Origin: Pseudomonas vanderleydeniana
GTDB lineage: Bacteria > Pseudomonadota > Gammaproteobacteria > Pseudomonadales > Pseudomonadaceae
DNA: 64,000 bases
Direction: 5' to 3'
Assembly (NCBI RefSeq): GCF_014268755.2
Contig: NZ_CP077093.1
Coordinates: 5,298,501 to 5,362,500, forward strand
The position numbers were made by a program, and so were the translations under genes. Numbering within the stretch: position 1 is the stretch's first letter; the number at the start of each line of letters is the position of its first letter. Shown here one piece after another: positions 49,401-58,119 of this stretch. The notes beneath the pieces are model-generated. The model was not told where the DNA came from. It ran no database searches and saw only the letters and a program-made list of their open reading frames with translations.

Positions 49401-50870
49401 ACCCTGCGCGAGGACGAGATCGACCGGGACATCCCGTTCCTGATCCCCGACGACAAGGTCAGCGTGCTGGCCGGGGGGTCCGTCACCCTGCACTACGAAG
49501 TCATCATCCTCGCCGGGGACAGGTTCCCGTCGTTGCCACGCCATATACCGGTCAGTGCCGGCCCGCTCGACCTGCCAAGGCCCCGGGTCCGCGAGGCCGG
49601 GGACACGTTCCTGCTGCCGGAACAGGCACTGCGCGGAGCGACCATCGATGTGCGCTATGACGGCATGCAGGTCAGCGATACCGTCCAGGCCTACTGGCGC
49701 GGGACGGCGGGCAACGGTACGCCGTCCCTGCCGGCGCAACCGGGCAGTGAAACCGGCAGCCTGGCATTTTTCACCCCCGTCAGCGCGGTCAGCGCCAATA
49801 TCGGCAAAAACGTCGACGTGGGCTACACCGTGACCCGTGGCAGTGTGGCGTCTCCGTCCGAAGCCCTGCCGCTGTCGGTGCTGTTGCCGCGAAACCTGCC
49901 GGCACCCGAGGTCCGCGAGGCCCGGGACAGGCTGCTGGACCTGAACACCTTCAGCGGCGATGCCACCGTAGAGATAGGCAAATGGCCGCATATCCAGCTC
50001 GGACAACGGGTCTGGCTGCAGGTCGAAGGCACCCGCACCGATGGCACGCCCTACCGTTTCACGCTCTGGAAGGCGGAGGAAGTCACGAGTGTCGCCGATG
50101 TCATTCACGGCAAGCTGCCACGCAGCGGACTCGACAGCCTGCGCGACCTGAGCGGCCTGACGCTGACCTTCAGGGTGAGCTTCGATGGCAGCGCCGATGA
50201 AACGACCGCCGTGCTCTTCCCACGGCTGATCCTGACGGTGCGGGCGAAAATACGCGTGCCCGAACTGGTGCTCGATACCAGTGCGGCCAACCTGCACGGC
50301 CGGATCTTCCTGCTTCCCTGCCATCCACAGGTACTGCCCGAATTCGGCCCGGGTACCTGGGTCCAGCGGGTGCCCAGCGGCGGGGTTCCCGGCTATACCT
50401 ACAGCAGTGAAAACCCGAAGGTCGCGGTGGTCGACCAGAACGGCCGGGTGACGGTACGCAGCAACGGCAGCACCCATATCGTGGTGCGGGACAAGGCCGG
50501 GCAGTTCAAGAAGTACCCGGTCAACGTGTACGGCGTGATGCTGTGCTACGACCTCGGCGTCGGCAACAGCGATGAAACCGCCGCCAATGCTGCGGCAAAA
50601 GGCCTCAGGCTGCCCGAGATCGACGAGCTCAAGGCCATCCGCAGGCTCTATGCCAATCGCTGGCCATTGCAGCACAGCACGGAGAAGTTCACCTGGTCGA
50701 TGACCGCGAAGAAAGGCACGCTGGGCCTGATCCTGCTGGTGCTGGACATGCGCAAGCCGGACGTGGCGGAGATTCCCCACCCCGGGCTCACCGTAGACCT
50801 GGGCCTGGTGACCCTGACCCACCATGCCTCGGGCCTTGGCCTGGGCACCCGCCTGCTGCCTTGCAACTGA
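43443..50870 (+). CDS. Giant multi-repeat protein: seven DUF4329-like units plus beta-sandwich C-terminus
   Basis: Unrecognised protein of 2475 residues. Seven tandem units of about 210-235 residues begin near nucleotides 43512, 44221, 44848, 45520, 46153, 46852 and 47517. Each has a first half like DUF4329 (best in unit 5: FSRADDAARHAHGQI, HGGLVLQRADGLFVATEP, LVGIYHS). A second half follows with DGSLLRYTASGSAHEQVL and ends LVxxxxxWxxxGPVxxxWKP. From about residue 1583 comes a module homologous to protein D, then several beta-sandwich units (1814-2276), a Big_2-like domain (YSSENPKVAVVDQNGRVTV, about 2285-2363) and a tail with LPEIDELKAIRRLYANRWP reminiscent of lectin-like/DUF1566 ends. No signal peptide. 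The ATG at 43443 is preferred over 43362, whose extra codons lack the local GC3 bias; both have weak ribosome sites. Confidence 0.8.
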   Translation: MTSEPSPSDSRSIIAAPNSSAYGAAFPTLDAAMLDARSRCIQLRAAYQASEFATDIRFRGLLTRDAQGLFHASPPEEFTTRQGSTASLWPSPSQDSPLPEGHHLAGGYVSYSATAPAASLSEDQQIEHALAAGFADKIGYLHQAISQRSRFTTCYLAVDDGVLLRYVSSGSKAEQELKAGLEPPSAILGQLLQLPAPLVSALGKRTVTPLALIHQVAEAGELSIVENDTLWGPAQRISTSWKPSPAGVRTAQPRKDKAGAALSRTFVSFDEAVRHIHGQVGLKGRHRQQSLIVKHPHRDEFRATEPVTVTGALFEPIGLQDLPAQVVLAGLYAQGDSLPGQSPRRENWLYENTLRPHDLLAGLDQARRLRPKGAMPLPLCLGTPDGALLSYQSRDSELEQALFPARADWRQRAERFNRELLDGQLSTSQWVRRLAEAGTLRVLAGSRLWNRSGEVRADTWQPFAGLAVPELGQAFLSADDAARYAQEITLGGRTRQMGGLIFQREDQTFVATQPRFSEDRQFNASQLYPTTETGLPAFPEGHRLYAVYRSNINLREIERSGQWSNLPEDEFRLAHRSITGQEVLATIAGRATGLQAFYVLMSDLNLIKYMPSDSQEEDELVSRLLPKARSGHSPLEDQLEKGELLPSDFIKQLARAQGLYLVRGDRYWGRPGRLPANWSPNPIVSPLAPPAPALGPLFDTLEAAARHALQRLAGEHRQRRVSCVLKHRQLSRYVACEPVVAGTSPFSPATLFGSNAMGQPNLPADLELAAISYSAALYPTPLPAGDSWQYRNFFSPDDLAAALPHLRAAGSVDAALPLYLTTREGAWLKYLSKDARAEDLLLKRQGSEPSLGEQVTLGNLEVRYFVRGLAAAGHLSVLRTSEIWDREGPVSDIWKPYRHFQRRPLGPVFSRADDAARHAHGQIPQRHDQVHGGLVLQRADGLFVATEPLLSPTAIFDHQLVFPPDVRAAFFPENHKLVGIYHSGLGSIDFHLPEDEAELYLNLFPTWSIHQAIKERASIPYRYFSGSDGSLLRYTASGSAHEQVLSSQLAPPADRPLQLQDNALQRRIGSARTEDKGIVATYARDLMQAAELLVLVPGAIWTHKGVASSLNATADGFRAGNSRLANHHGHATAFPDLSPVHINAQDALRHALAQAGQRNDTLFGFIFKKAGREEYVSTAAVADAGSRFNRYRVFPEHVDLFKMIAQGYDFEGVYAVPPTRPDASGLLADSTYRHFLGARDFAHLIAAARGVCPISRTPGLESSVNLYLPIADGALLQYRVEVYPEQDETAEGAVFADDGIPTQSLLEDGKLTPLAYLRQVAASGKLQVLRGGSFWSTRGPIDASWDPTRQRATLPERYEVGPLFNHPDDAARYSHQRIGRRHQQWVVSATYRCQASGSHAAIEPFSNARGVKVTRAIIATRTQELDQERLSLTFDNTYDLHSLHIAHATGPAYLGNGRPAVLDFFSSSFICFATRTLEQQGTYLGGLYLSAVDGALLKYTPRGSHAQTRLCDPDPSAQNGASGDHQVIELPDAAFVQKVAATGNLSVLVSSAPWQPAGPVESTWKPAASGVTRQPRAARALPPPFINSFHDLGVGATDVIQPDRALPVLVGPLQLQPKDRIELYWGDHPTPVHTHVQGSTPSSGHVTLKVETRWITSGTTTVRYVLTPFPGGQPEEGRQTVRVKLETPGAPERLCTRASGTTLCENDKLALPQVLPPGVIEDPEGVSVVVKRYANMARGDRIVVSWHGRHVHHPELMDASDEVVIPIDPQIIHDAGNSDSIIVRYEVRDEVGNWSQWSRPALVEVGIGDPSLLPPVIPKAQGMTLNLDELDGADVQVLVLRYEGMSSSHTVRLIVEREDAEGQQLLPYTHSMPGHDSDPFVSFLVPHEQFIAIIRGLARFYYYVDITDQPSRRSKSRPLWNIGQARPLKPPRVPLAEQNGNVLDPAFRNVIALVEPYDFIAAGQQVRLLWLGRTASGSEVSYDRTITLREDEIDRDIPFLIPDDKVSVLAGGSVTLHYEVIILAGDRFPSLPRHIPVSAGPLDLPRPRVREAGDTFLLPEQALRGATIDVRYDGMQVSDTVQAYWRGTAGNGTPSLPAQPGSETGSLAFFTPVSAVSANIGKNVDVGYTVTRGSVASPSEALPLSVLLPRNLPAPEVREARDRLLDLNTFSGDATVEIGKWPHIQLGQRVWLQVEGTRTDGTPYRFTLWKAEEVTSVADVIHGKLPRSGLDSLRDLSGLTLTFRVSFDGSADETTAVLFPRLILTVRAKIRVPELVLDTSAANLHGRIFLLPCHPQVLPEFGPGTWVQRVPSGGVPGYTYSSENPKVAVVDQNGRVTVRSNGSTHIVVRDKAGQFKKYPVNVYGVMLCYDLGVGNSDETAANAAAKGLRLPEIDELKAIRRLYANRWPLQHSTEKFTWSMTAKKGTLGLILLVLDMRKPDVAEIPHPGLTVDLGLVTLTHHASGLGLGTRLLPCN

Positions 50871-50947
50871 TCGCCTGACCCGGGCGTCGCGCAGGCTGGC
50901 TGCGACGACGCCCTGCCCCCCCGGCAAGGGCTCCATGGCGGAGCCCA

Positions 50948-50961
50948 TTGACCCCCGTCAA
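50948..50961. promoter_or_regulatory. Anr/FNR box upstream of ccoN2
   Basis: TTGAC-CCCC-GTCAA is a perfect dyad close to the Anr consensus TTGAT-N4-ATCAA. Centring it at -41.5 puts a CATGCT -10 candidate at 50984-50989. This would give low-oxygen induction of the cco2 operon, as known for P. aeruginosa cco2. Confidence 0.65.
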
Positions 50962-51082
50962 TACCGGCAACTGGCTATTTGCCCATGCTTGGCTTGCTTT
51001 AGTCTGCCTATAACTCCGGGCCGGACATGCAGGCCGCCTGGCAGGCCGTCTGCGCGTTGGCCCGAACCGTGGATGGGGAACC

Positions 51083-52507
51083 ATGAACACTTCAATCAGT
51101 ACCGCCTACAACTACCGGGTGGTCCGCCAATTCGCCATTATGACGGTGGTGTGGGGCATCGTCGGCATGGGGCTCGGGGTTTTCCTCGCCGCCCAATTGG
51201 TCTGGCCCGAACTCAACTTCAACCTGCCGTGGACCAGCTTCGGCCGCCTGCGCCCGTTGCACACCAACGCGGTGATCTTCGCCTTCGGCGGCTGCGCACT
51301 GTTCGCCAGCTCCTACTACTCGGTGCAGCGCACCTGCCAGACCCAGCTGTTTTCGCCGAAGGTCGCCGCCTTCACGTTCTGGGGCTGGCAACTGGTGATC
51401 GTGCTGGCGGCCATCAGCCTGCCGCTGGGCTACACCAGCTCCAAGGAGTACGCCGAGCTGGAGTGGCCGATCGATATCCTGATCGCCATCGTCTGGGTCG
51501 CCTACGCCTACGTGTTCTTCGGCACGGTGATGAAGCGCACCACCAAGCATATCTATGTCGGTAACTGGTTCTTCGGCGGGTTCATCCTCACCGTGGCGAT
51601 CCTGCATATCGTCAACAACCTGGAAATCCCGGTCAGCCTGACCAAGTCCTACTCGCTCTACGCCGGCGCCACCGACGCCATGGTGCAGTGGTGGTACGGC
51701 CACAACGCCGTGGGCTTCTTCCTGACCGCCGGCTTCCTCGGGATGATGTACTACTTCGTGCCGAAACAGGCCGAGCGTCCGGTGTATTCCTACCGCCTGT
51801 CGATCGTCCACTTCTGGGCACTGATCACCCTGTACATCTGGGCCGGCCCGCACCACCTGCACTACACCGCCCTGCCGGACTGGGCGCAGTCGCTGGGCAT
51901 GGTGATGTCGCTGATCCTGCTGGCACCGAGCTGGGGTGGCATGATCAACGGCATGATGACCCTCTCGGGCGCCTGGCATAAGCTGCGCAGCGACCCGATC
52001 CTGCGCTTCCTCGTGGTATCCCTGGCGTTCTACGGCATGTCGACCTTCGAAGGTCCGATGATGGCGATCAAGACCGTCAACGCCCTCTCCCACTACACCG
52101 ACTGGACCATCGGCCACGTTCATGCCGGCGCCCTCGGCTGGGTGGCGATGATCTCCATCGGCGCGCTGTACCACATGATCCCGAAAGTCTTTGGCCGCGA
52201 GCAGATGCACAGCATCGGCCTGATCAACGCGCACTTCTGGCTGGCGACCATCGGCACCGTGCTCTACATCGCCTCGATGTGGGTCAACGGCATCGCCCAG
52301 GGCCTGATGTGGCGCGCGGTCAACGAGGACGGCACGCTGACCTACTCCTTCGTCGAAACCCTGGTGGCCAGCCACCCCGGCTTCATCGTGCGGCTGATCG
52401 GCGGCGCCATCTTCCTCAGCGGCATGCTGCTGATGGCCTACAACACCTGGCGCACCGTGCGCGGCGCAGTGCCTGCCACCGTCAACGCCAACGCGCAGAT
52501 GGCCTGA
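51083..52507 (+). CDS. ccoN2: cbb3-type cytochrome c oxidase subunit I, CcoN2
   Basis: Catalytic inner-membrane subunit of 474 residues with twelve membrane helices and haem b and b3/CuB sites. It reduces oxygen to water while pumping protons. Conserved stretches are [18 protein letters not shown] (haem ligand His), [20 protein letters not shown], the stretch [18 protein letters not shown] and [18 protein letters not shown]. First gene of ccoNOQP. The operon lies next to a second copy at 54594; the Anr box upstream marks this one as the cco2 type. The start has GGGGAACC upstream. Confidence 0.95.
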   Translation: MNTSISTAYNYRVVRQFAIMTVVWGIVGMGLGVFLAAQLVWPELNFNLPWTSFGRLRPLHTNAVIFAFGGCALFASSYYSVQRTCQTQLFSPKVAAFTFWGWQLVIVLAAISLPLGYTSSKEYAELEWPIDILIAIVWVAYAYVFFGTVMKRTTKHIYVGNWFFGGFILTVAILHIVNNLEIPVSLTKSYSLYAGATDAMVQWWYGHNAVGFFLTAGFLGMMYYFVPKQAERPVYSYRLSIVHFWALITLYIWAGPHHLHYTALPDWAQSLGMVMSLILLAPSWGGMINGMMTLSGAWHKLRSDPILRFLVVSLAFYGMSTFEGPMMAIKTVNALSHYTDWTIGHVHAGALGWVAMISIGALYHMIPKVFGREQMHSIGLINAHFWLATIGTVLYIASMWVNGIAQGLMWRAVNEDGTLTYSFVETLVASHPGFIVRLIGGAIFLSGMLLMAYNTWRTVRGAVPATVNANAQMA

Positions 52508-52517
52508 GGAGTTCGCC

Positions 52518-53126
52518 ATGAAACACGAAGTGATCGAAAAGAACGTCGGCCTGCTGATGCTGCTGATGGTGTTCGCCGTCAGCATCGGCGGCCTGACCCA
52601 GATCGTCCCGCTGTTCTTCCAGGACGTCACCAACAAGCCGGTCGAAGGCATGAAGCCCTACACCGCGCTGCAACTGGAAGGTCGCGACATCTACATCCGC
52701 GAAGGCTGCGTCGGTTGCCACTCGCAGATGATCCGGCCGTTCCGCGCCGAGACCGAACGCTACGGGCACTACTCGGTGGCCGGTGAAAGCGTCTGGGACC
52801 ATCCGTTCCTGTGGGGTTCCAAGCGTACCGGCCCGGACCTGGCCCGCGTCGGCGGCCGTTACTCGGACGACTGGCACCGCGCCCACCTGTACAACCCGCG
52901 CAACGTGGTGCCCGAGTCGAAGATGCCAGCCTATCCGTGGCTGGTCGCCAATGCCCTCGACAGCAGCCACACCGAGACCAAGCTGCGCGCCATGCGCACC
53001 CTCGGCGTGCCCTACACCGACGATGACATCGCCGGCGCCGTGGCCAGCCTCAAGGGCAAGAGCGAGATGGACGCGCTGGTCGCCTACCTGCAGGTGCTCG
53101 GCACCGCGATCAAGAGCAAGAGGTGA
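52518..53126 (+). CDS. ccoO2: cbb3 oxidase mono-haem subunit II, CcoO2
   Basis: Membrane-anchored c-type cytochrome of 202 residues. One N-terminal helix ([20 protein letters not shown]) anchors it. A single haem site CVGCHSQM lies near residue 72, with Met ligand candidates in [11 protein letters not shown]. It passes electrons from CcoP to CcoN. Starts ten bases after ccoN2. Confidence 0.95.
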   Translation: MKHEVIEKNVGLLMLLMVFAVSIGGLTQIVPLFFQDVTNKPVEGMKPYTALQLEGRDIYIREGCVGCHSQMIRPFRAETERYGHYSVAGESVWDHPFLWGSKRTGPDLARVGGRYSDDWHRAHLYNPRNVVPESKMPAYPWLVANALDSSHTETKLRAMRTLGVPYTDDDIAGAVASLKGKSEMDALVAYLQVLGTAIKSKR

Positions 53127-53129
53127 GCC

Positions 53130-53324
53130 ATGGAGATGAGTAGCGGAATGATCCGCGGCCTCGGCACCCTGGTGGTGATGATCGCCTTCGTCGGCCTCGC
53201 CATCTGGGTGTTCAACGCCAAGCGCAATCCGGAGTTCGCCCAGGCGCGCATGTTGCCGTTCGCCGACGATCCATTGCCCGAAACACCTGAACAAGACCCC
53301 GCAACAAGGAGCAACCGGCCATGA
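53130..53324 (+). CDS. ccoQ2: cbb3 oxidase small subunit CcoQ2
   Basis: Membrane peptide of 64 residues with one helix ([20 protein letters not shown]). It stabilises the cbb3 complex. Its stop overlaps the ccoP2 start (ATGA). The tail after the helix differs from CcoQ1 (56651). Confidence 0.9.
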   Translation: MEMSSGMIRGLGTLVVMIAFVGLAIWVFNAKRNPEFAQARMLPFADDPLPETPEQDPATRSNRP

Positions 53325-54259
53325 CCACCTTCTGGAGTACGTACATCTGCGTACTGACCATCGGCAGCCTGATCGGCCTGACCTGGCTGCTGATCGGTAC
53401 GCGCAAGGGCGAGACCAAGGGCAGCGTCGACCAGACCATGGGCCACAGCTTCGACGGCATCGAGGAGTACGACAACCCGCTGCCGCAGTGGTGGTTCATG
53501 CTGTTCGCCGGCACCCTGGTGTTCTCCGTCGGCTACCTGATCCTCTACCCGGGCCTGGGCAACTGGAAAGGCATCCTGCCCGGCTACGAGAACGGCTGGA
53601 CGGGCGTGCACGAATGGGAAAAGGAAATGGACAAGGCCGATGCCAAGTTCGGCCCGATCTTCGCCAAGTTCGCGGCCATGCCCGTCGAAGAAGTGGCCAA
53701 GGACCCACAGGCGCTGAAAATGGGCGGACGCCTGTTCGCCTCCAACTGCGCGGTCTGCCACGGTTCGGACGCCAAGGGTGCCTACGGCTTCCCGAACCTG
53801 GCCGATGACAGCTGGCGCTGGGGCGGCAGTGCCGACACGATCAAGACCACCATCATGGGTGGCCGGATCGCGGCGATGCCGGCCTGGGGCGATATCCTCG
53901 GGGAAGACGGCGTGCGCAACGTCGCCGCCTATGTGCGCCACGGCCTGGGCAAGCTGCCCCTGCCGGAAGGCAACGGTGCGGACCTGGCCGCCGGCCAGCA
54001 GACCTTCAACACCAACTGCGTCGCCTGCCATGGCGCCACCGGCCAGGGTACCCAGGCCATGGGCGCACCGGACCTGACCACGCCGGCCGCCTTCATCTAC
54101 GGCACCAGCCTGGCGCAACTGCAACAGACCATCCGCCATGGTCGCCAGGGCCACATGCCGGCCCAGAGCGAGCTGCTCGGCAACGACAAGGTGCAGTTGC
54201 TGGCCGCCTACGTGTACAGCCTCTCCCACGGCAGTCAAGGAGAAAACAAAGCTCAATAA
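53321..54259 (+). CDS. ccoP2: cbb3 oxidase di-haem subunit III, CcoP2
   Basis: Membrane-bound c-type cytochrome of 312 residues. Two N-terminal helices are followed by two haem domains with CAVCH near 145 and CVACH near 230. It accepts electrons from soluble cytochromes. Compared with CcoP1 it lacks 12 residues in the periplasmic linker after LPGY. Ends the cco2 operon; a hairpin without T-run (54274-54299) follows. Confidence 0.95.
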   Translation: MTTFWSTYICVLTIGSLIGLTWLLIGTRKGETKGSVDQTMGHSFDGIEEYDNPLPQWWFMLFAGTLVFSVGYLILYPGLGNWKGILPGYENGWTGVHEWEKEMDKADAKFGPIFAKFAAMPVEEVAKDPQALKMGGRLFASNCAVCHGSDAKGAYGFPNLADDSWRWGGSADTIKTTIMGGRIAAMPAWGDILGEDGVRNVAAYVRHGLGKLPLPEGNGADLAAGQQTFNTNCVACHGATGQGTQAMGAPDLTTPAAFIYGTSLAQLQQTIRHGRQGHMPAQSELLGNDKVQLLAAYVYSLSHGSQGENKAQ

Positions 54260-54593
54260 ATACCGGATATTTCCTGCCGCATCGATCAGGATGCGGCAGT
54301 TCCCCGCCCCAGCGCGACCGAGTGTCGCACCTCGATTCCAGTCCGCCTACCCACTCCCGGGAATCGGTACTAAGCTTTCCAAACCTTGATCAATCCGCAA
54401 TCCCACGCCGACCGTAAGGTTACGGCTTTGGCGAGGCCGCGTTTTGACCTTACACCGAGCATGGAAAGGCCGCAGAATCAGCGTCGCAAGGTATTGACCC
54501 AGGTCATGGCGCGTTGCAATGACCCTACTCTTTATCCATACTTGCGGCCGATTTTCACCCCTAATAACTATACCCAAACCGTGGAACCTTAGA
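54260..54593 (+). promoter_or_regulatory. cco1 promoter region
   Basis: A 334-bp gap. A hairpin CTGCCGCAT / ATGCGGCAG (54274-54299) may end cco2 transcripts. A half-matching Anr site TTGAC-CCAG-GTCAT (54494-54507) lies 87 bases before the start codon. It is weaker than that of cco2, consistent with cco1 being expressed more constitutively in P. aeruginosa. No gene is seen. Confidence 0.5.
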
Positions 54594-56036
54594 ATGAGCA
54601 CAGCAATAAGTCAGACTGCTTATAACTATAAGGTAGTCCGCCAGTTCGCCATCATGACGGTGGTCTGGGGGATCCTTGGCATGGGGCTCGGAGTATTCAT
54701 TGCCTCTCAACTGGTCTGGCCGGAGCTGAATTTCGGTCTGCCGTGGACGAGTTTTGGACGCCTGCGCCCGCTGCACACCAACCTGGTGATCTTCGCCTTC
54801 GGCGGTTGTGCGCTGTTCGCCACCTCCTACTACGTCGTGCAGCGTACCTGCCAGGTGCGACTGATCTCCGACAGCCTCGCGGCCTTCCACTTCTGGGGTT
54901 GGCAAGCCGTGATCGTCGGCGCCCTGGTCACCCTGCCACTGGGCTACACCACCACCAAGGAATACGCCGAGCTGGAATGGCCGCTGGCGATCCTGCTGGC
55001 CATCGTCTGGGTGGTCTACGCCCTGGTGTTCTTCGGCACCATCGTCAAGCGCAAGACCAAGCACATCTATGTCGGCAACTGGTTCTACGGTGCCTTCATC
55101 GTCGTCACCGCGATGCTGCACATCGTCAACCACGCCTCGCTGCCGGTGAGCCTGTTCAAGTCCTACTCGGCCTACTCCGGCGCGACCGACGCGATGATCC
55201 AGTGGTGGTACGGCCATAACGCCGTAGGCTTCTTCCTCACCACCGGTTTCCTCGGGATGATGTACTACTTCGTGCCGAAACAGGCCGAACGCCCGATCTA
55301 CTCCTATCGCCTGTCCATCGTCCACTTCTGGGCACTGATCACCCTGTACATCTGGGCCGGCCCGCACCACCTGCACTACACCGCCCTGCCGGACTGGGCC
55401 CAGTCGCTGGGCATGGCCATGTCGATCATCCTGCTGGCACCGAGCTGGGGCGGCATGATCAACGGCATGATGACCCTCTCGGGTGCCTGGCATAAGCTGC
55501 GTACCGACCCGATCCTGCGCTTCCTCGTGGTGTCCCTGGCGTTCTACGGCATGTCGACCTTCGAAGGCCCGATGATGGCGATCAAGACCGTCAACTCGCT
55601 CTCGCACTACACCGACTGGACCATCGGCCACGTCCACGCCGGCGCCCTCGGCTGGGTGGCGATGATTTCCATCGGCGCGGTGTACCACATGATTCCGAAA
55701 CTGTTCGGCCGCGAGCAGATGCACAGCGTTGGCCTGATCAACGCACACTTCTGGCTGGCAACCATCGGTACCGTGCTCTACATCGCCTCGATGTGGGTCA
55801 ACGGCATCACCCAGGGTCTGATGTGGCGGGCGATCAACGACGACGGCACGCTGACCTACTCCTTCGTCGAAGCGCTGCAGGCCAGTCACCCTGGCTACAT
55901 CGTCCGCGCCCTGGGCGGGGCGTTCTTCGCCACCGGCATGCTGCTGATGGCGTACAACACCTTCCGTACCGTTCGCGCCTCGAATCCGGCTGAAGCCGAA
56001 GCCGCTGCTCAGATCGCTGTCGTTGGAGCCCACTGA
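54594..56036 (+). CDS. ccoN1: cbb3-type cytochrome c oxidase subunit I, CcoN1
   Basis: Catalytic subunit of 480 residues, very similar to CcoN2 over its whole length, with all the same haem and copper ligand motifs ([38 protein letters not shown]). It has a slightly longer end ([17 protein letters not shown]). The ATG at 54594 ([15 protein letters not shown]) matches the CcoN2 start [14 protein letters not shown]; an in-frame upstream ATG at 54519 is not used. Its stop overlaps the ccoO1 start by one base. Confidence 0.95.
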   Translation: MSTAISQTAYNYKVVRQFAIMTVVWGILGMGLGVFIASQLVWPELNFGLPWTSFGRLRPLHTNLVIFAFGGCALFATSYYVVQRTCQVRLISDSLAAFHFWGWQAVIVGALVTLPLGYTTTKEYAELEWPLAILLAIVWVVYALVFFGTIVKRKTKHIYVGNWFYGAFIVVTAMLHIVNHASLPVSLFKSYSAYSGATDAMIQWWYGHNAVGFFLTTGFLGMMYYFVPKQAERPIYSYRLSIVHFWALITLYIWAGPHHLHYTALPDWAQSLGMAMSIILLAPSWGGMINGMMTLSGAWHKLRTDPILRFLVVSLAFYGMSTFEGPMMAIKTVNSLSHYTDWTIGHVHAGALGWVAMISIGAVYHMIPKLFGREQMHSVGLINAHFWLATIGTVLYIASMWVNGITQGLMWRAINDDGTLTYSFVEALQASHPGYIVRALGGAFFATGMLLMAYNTFRTVRASNPAEAEAAAQIAVVGAH

Positions 56037-56644
56037 TGAAGCACGAAGTAGTCGAGAAGAATATCGGCCTGCTGGCCTTCTTCATGGTCATCGCCGTGAG
56101 CGTCGGTGGCCTGACCCAGATCGTCCCGCTGTTCTTCCAGGACGTCACCAACAAGCCGGTCGAAGGCATGAAGCCGCGCACCGCCCTGGAACTGGAAGGC
56201 CGTGACATCTACATCGCCAACGGTTGTGTCGGCTGCCACTCGCAGATGATCCGGCCGTTCCGCGCTGAAACCGAACGCTACGGGCACTATTCGGTCGCCG
56301 GTGAAAGCGTTTGGGACCACCCGTTCCTGTGGGGTTCCAAGCGTACCGGTCCGGACCTGGCCCGTGTCGGCGGTCGTTACTCCGATGACTGGCACCGCGC
56401 GCACCTGTACAACCCGCGCAACGTGGTGCCCGAGTCGAAAATGCCGGCGTACCCGTTCCTCGTGGAAAACAAGCTCGACGGCAAGGACACCGCGAAGAAG
56501 ATGGAAGTCCTGCGCACGCTCGGCGTGCCCTACACCGACGAAGACATCGCCGGTGCCAGGGATGCCGTGAAGGGCAAGACCGAAATGGACGCGCTGGTGG
56601 CCTACCTGCAAGGCCTTGGCACCATCATCAAAAGCAAACGGTGA
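56036..56644 (+). CDS. ccoO1: cbb3 oxidase mono-haem subunit II, CcoO1
   Basis: Same length (202 residues) and near-identical to CcoO2, with haem site CVGCHSQM near residue 72 and an N-terminal anchor helix. The difference is mainly in the C-terminal third ([18 protein letters not shown]). Start overlaps the ccoN1 stop (TGATG). Confidence 0.95.
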   Translation: MKHEVVEKNIGLLAFFMVIAVSVGGLTQIVPLFFQDVTNKPVEGMKPRTALELEGRDIYIANGCVGCHSQMIRPFRAETERYGHYSVAGESVWDHPFLWGSKRTGPDLARVGGRYSDDWHRAHLYNPRNVVPESKMPAYPFLVENKLDGKDTAKKMEVLRTLGVPYTDEDIAGARDAVKGKTEMDALVAYLQGLGTIIKSKR

Positions 56645-56650
56645 TTCTTC

Positions 56651-56836
56651 ATGGATATCGGGATGATTCGTGGCCTTGGCACCCTCGTGGTGATGGTGGC
56701 CTTTGTCGGCCTGGCCTTGTGGGTCTTCAGCCCCAAGCGCAAGGCGGAGTTTGAAGACGCGACCTTGCTGCCTTTCGCGGACGATCCCGAAGCCATCAAG
56801 CACGTCGAGCAAGCTTCTAGGAGTAACAAAGAATGA
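56651..56836 (+). CDS. ccoQ1: cbb3 oxidase small subunit CcoQ1
   Basis: Membrane peptide of 61 residues, helix [20 protein letters not shown], then a charged tail. The stop overlaps the ccoP1 start. It is less like CcoQ2 than the other subunit pairs are to each other. Confidence 0.9.
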   Translation: MDIGMIRGLGTLVVMVAFVGLALWVFSPKRKAEFEDATLLPFADDPEAIKHVEQASRSNKE

Positions 56837-57807
56837 CTACGTTCTGGAGTCTGTACGTCACAGTCCTGAGCCTGGGTACCATTTTCTCGCTGACCTGGCT
56901 GTTGCTGTCGACCCGCAAGGGCCAGCGCGCCGAGCAGACCGACGAGACCGTCGGCCATTCCTTCGACGGGATCGAGGAATACGACAACCCGCTGCCGAAG
57001 TGGTGGTTCATGCTGTTCGTCGGCACCATCGTCTTCGCACTGGGCTACCTGGTGCTCTACCCGGGCCTGGGCAACTGGAAAGGCCTGCTGCCAGGCTACA
57101 ACTACCTGGATACCGAGAAGCAGACCCCCTTCGCCAACGGCCAGGCCGGCTGGACCGGCGTCCACGAGTGGGAGAAGGAAATGGCCCGTTCGGATGCCCG
57201 TTTCGGACCCATCTTCGCCAAATATGCCGCCATGCCCATCGAAGAGGTGGCCAAGGACCCACAGGCACTGAAAATGGGTGGACGGCTGTTCGCCTCCAAC
57301 TGCTCGGTGTGCCACGGTTCCGACGCCAAGGGTGCCTACGGCTTCCCCAACCTGACCGATGAAGACTGGCGCTGGGGCGGCGAGCCACAGACCATCAAGG
57401 AAACCATCATGAAGGGCCGTCACGCGGCCATGCCGGCCTGGGGTGAAATCCTCGGCGAGCAGGGCGTGGCCGATGTCGCCGCCTTCGTGCTGACCAACCT
57501 CGACGGTCGCAAGCTGCCGGAAGGCGCCAAGGGTGACCCGGTCGCCGGCCAGAAGCTGTTCGCCGGCAACTGCGTGGCCTGCCACGGTCCTGAAGGCAAG
57601 GGCACCCCAGCGATGGGGGCACCGAACCTGACGCACCCGGCCGCGTTCATCTACGGCTCGAGCTACGCACAACTGCAACAGACCATCCGCTACGGTCGCC
57701 AGGGCCAGATGCCGGCCCAGGAACAGACCCAGGGCAATGACAAGGTCCACCTGCTGGCCGCCTATGTCTACAGCCTGTCCCACGGTAACGACAAGCCCGC
57801 CGAATAA
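56833..57807 (+). CDS. ccoP1: cbb3 oxidase di-haem subunit III, CcoP1
   Basis: Di-haem cytochrome of 324 residues with CSVCH near 157 and CVACH near 243. It contains a linker stretch [15 protein letters not shown] after LPGY that CcoP2 lacks. Closes the cco1 operon and is followed by a strong terminator (57829-57863). Confidence 0.95.
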   Translation: MTTFWSLYVTVLSLGTIFSLTWLLLSTRKGQRAEQTDETVGHSFDGIEEYDNPLPKWWFMLFVGTIVFALGYLVLYPGLGNWKGLLPGYNYLDTEKQTPFANGQAGWTGVHEWEKEMARSDARFGPIFAKYAAMPIEEVAKDPQALKMGGRLFASNCSVCHGSDAKGAYGFPNLTDEDWRWGGEPQTIKETIMKGRHAAMPAWGEILGEQGVADVAAFVLTNLDGRKLPEGAKGDPVAGQKLFAGNCVACHGPEGKGTPAMGAPNLTHPAAFIYGSSYAQLQQTIRYGRQGQMPAQEQTQGNDKVHLLAAYVYSLSHGNDKPAE

Positions 57808-57828
57808 GCCCGGCTTGGCGCAATGAAC

Positions 57829-57863
57829 AAGGCCCCGCCGGTGCAGACCGACGGGGCCTTTTC
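57829..57863 (+). terminator. Rho-independent terminator of cco1
   Basis: Stem AAGGCCCCG / CGGGGCCTT around a 14-nt loop, then TTC; the upstream A-run also fits the reverse direction. Confidence 0.75.
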
Positions 57864-57929
57864 ATTGTGCGGCCTCTCCACGGGCGGCGAAATCGGACCG
57901 TTCCAGCCACGGGTTTGACCTATAGTCAA

Positions 57930-57943
57930 TTGATCTGCGTCAT
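57930..57943 (+). promoter_or_regulatory. Anr/FNR box candidate upstream of ccoG
   Basis: TTGAT-CTGC-GTCAT has a perfect left half and three of five bases on the right. It lies 177 bases upstream of ccoG in an otherwise gene-free 312-bp gap (57808-58119) that also holds the cco1 terminator. No good -10 is found at the usual distance. Confidence 0.45.
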
Positions 57944-58119
57944 GCTTTGTTACATTCGCTACACCATCCCGGGCTTTCACCCAACGCGACCAAAGGTCGC
58001 ACCCTTCAGGCCGGGTCAGAGGCGTATCATTGAGCCACTGCACTAAGCTTCAGACAGCTACCCGATCACGGTCGGCACGTACTGACCGAGACATTTTCCC
58101 CCTGCCGTGGGATGCAATG

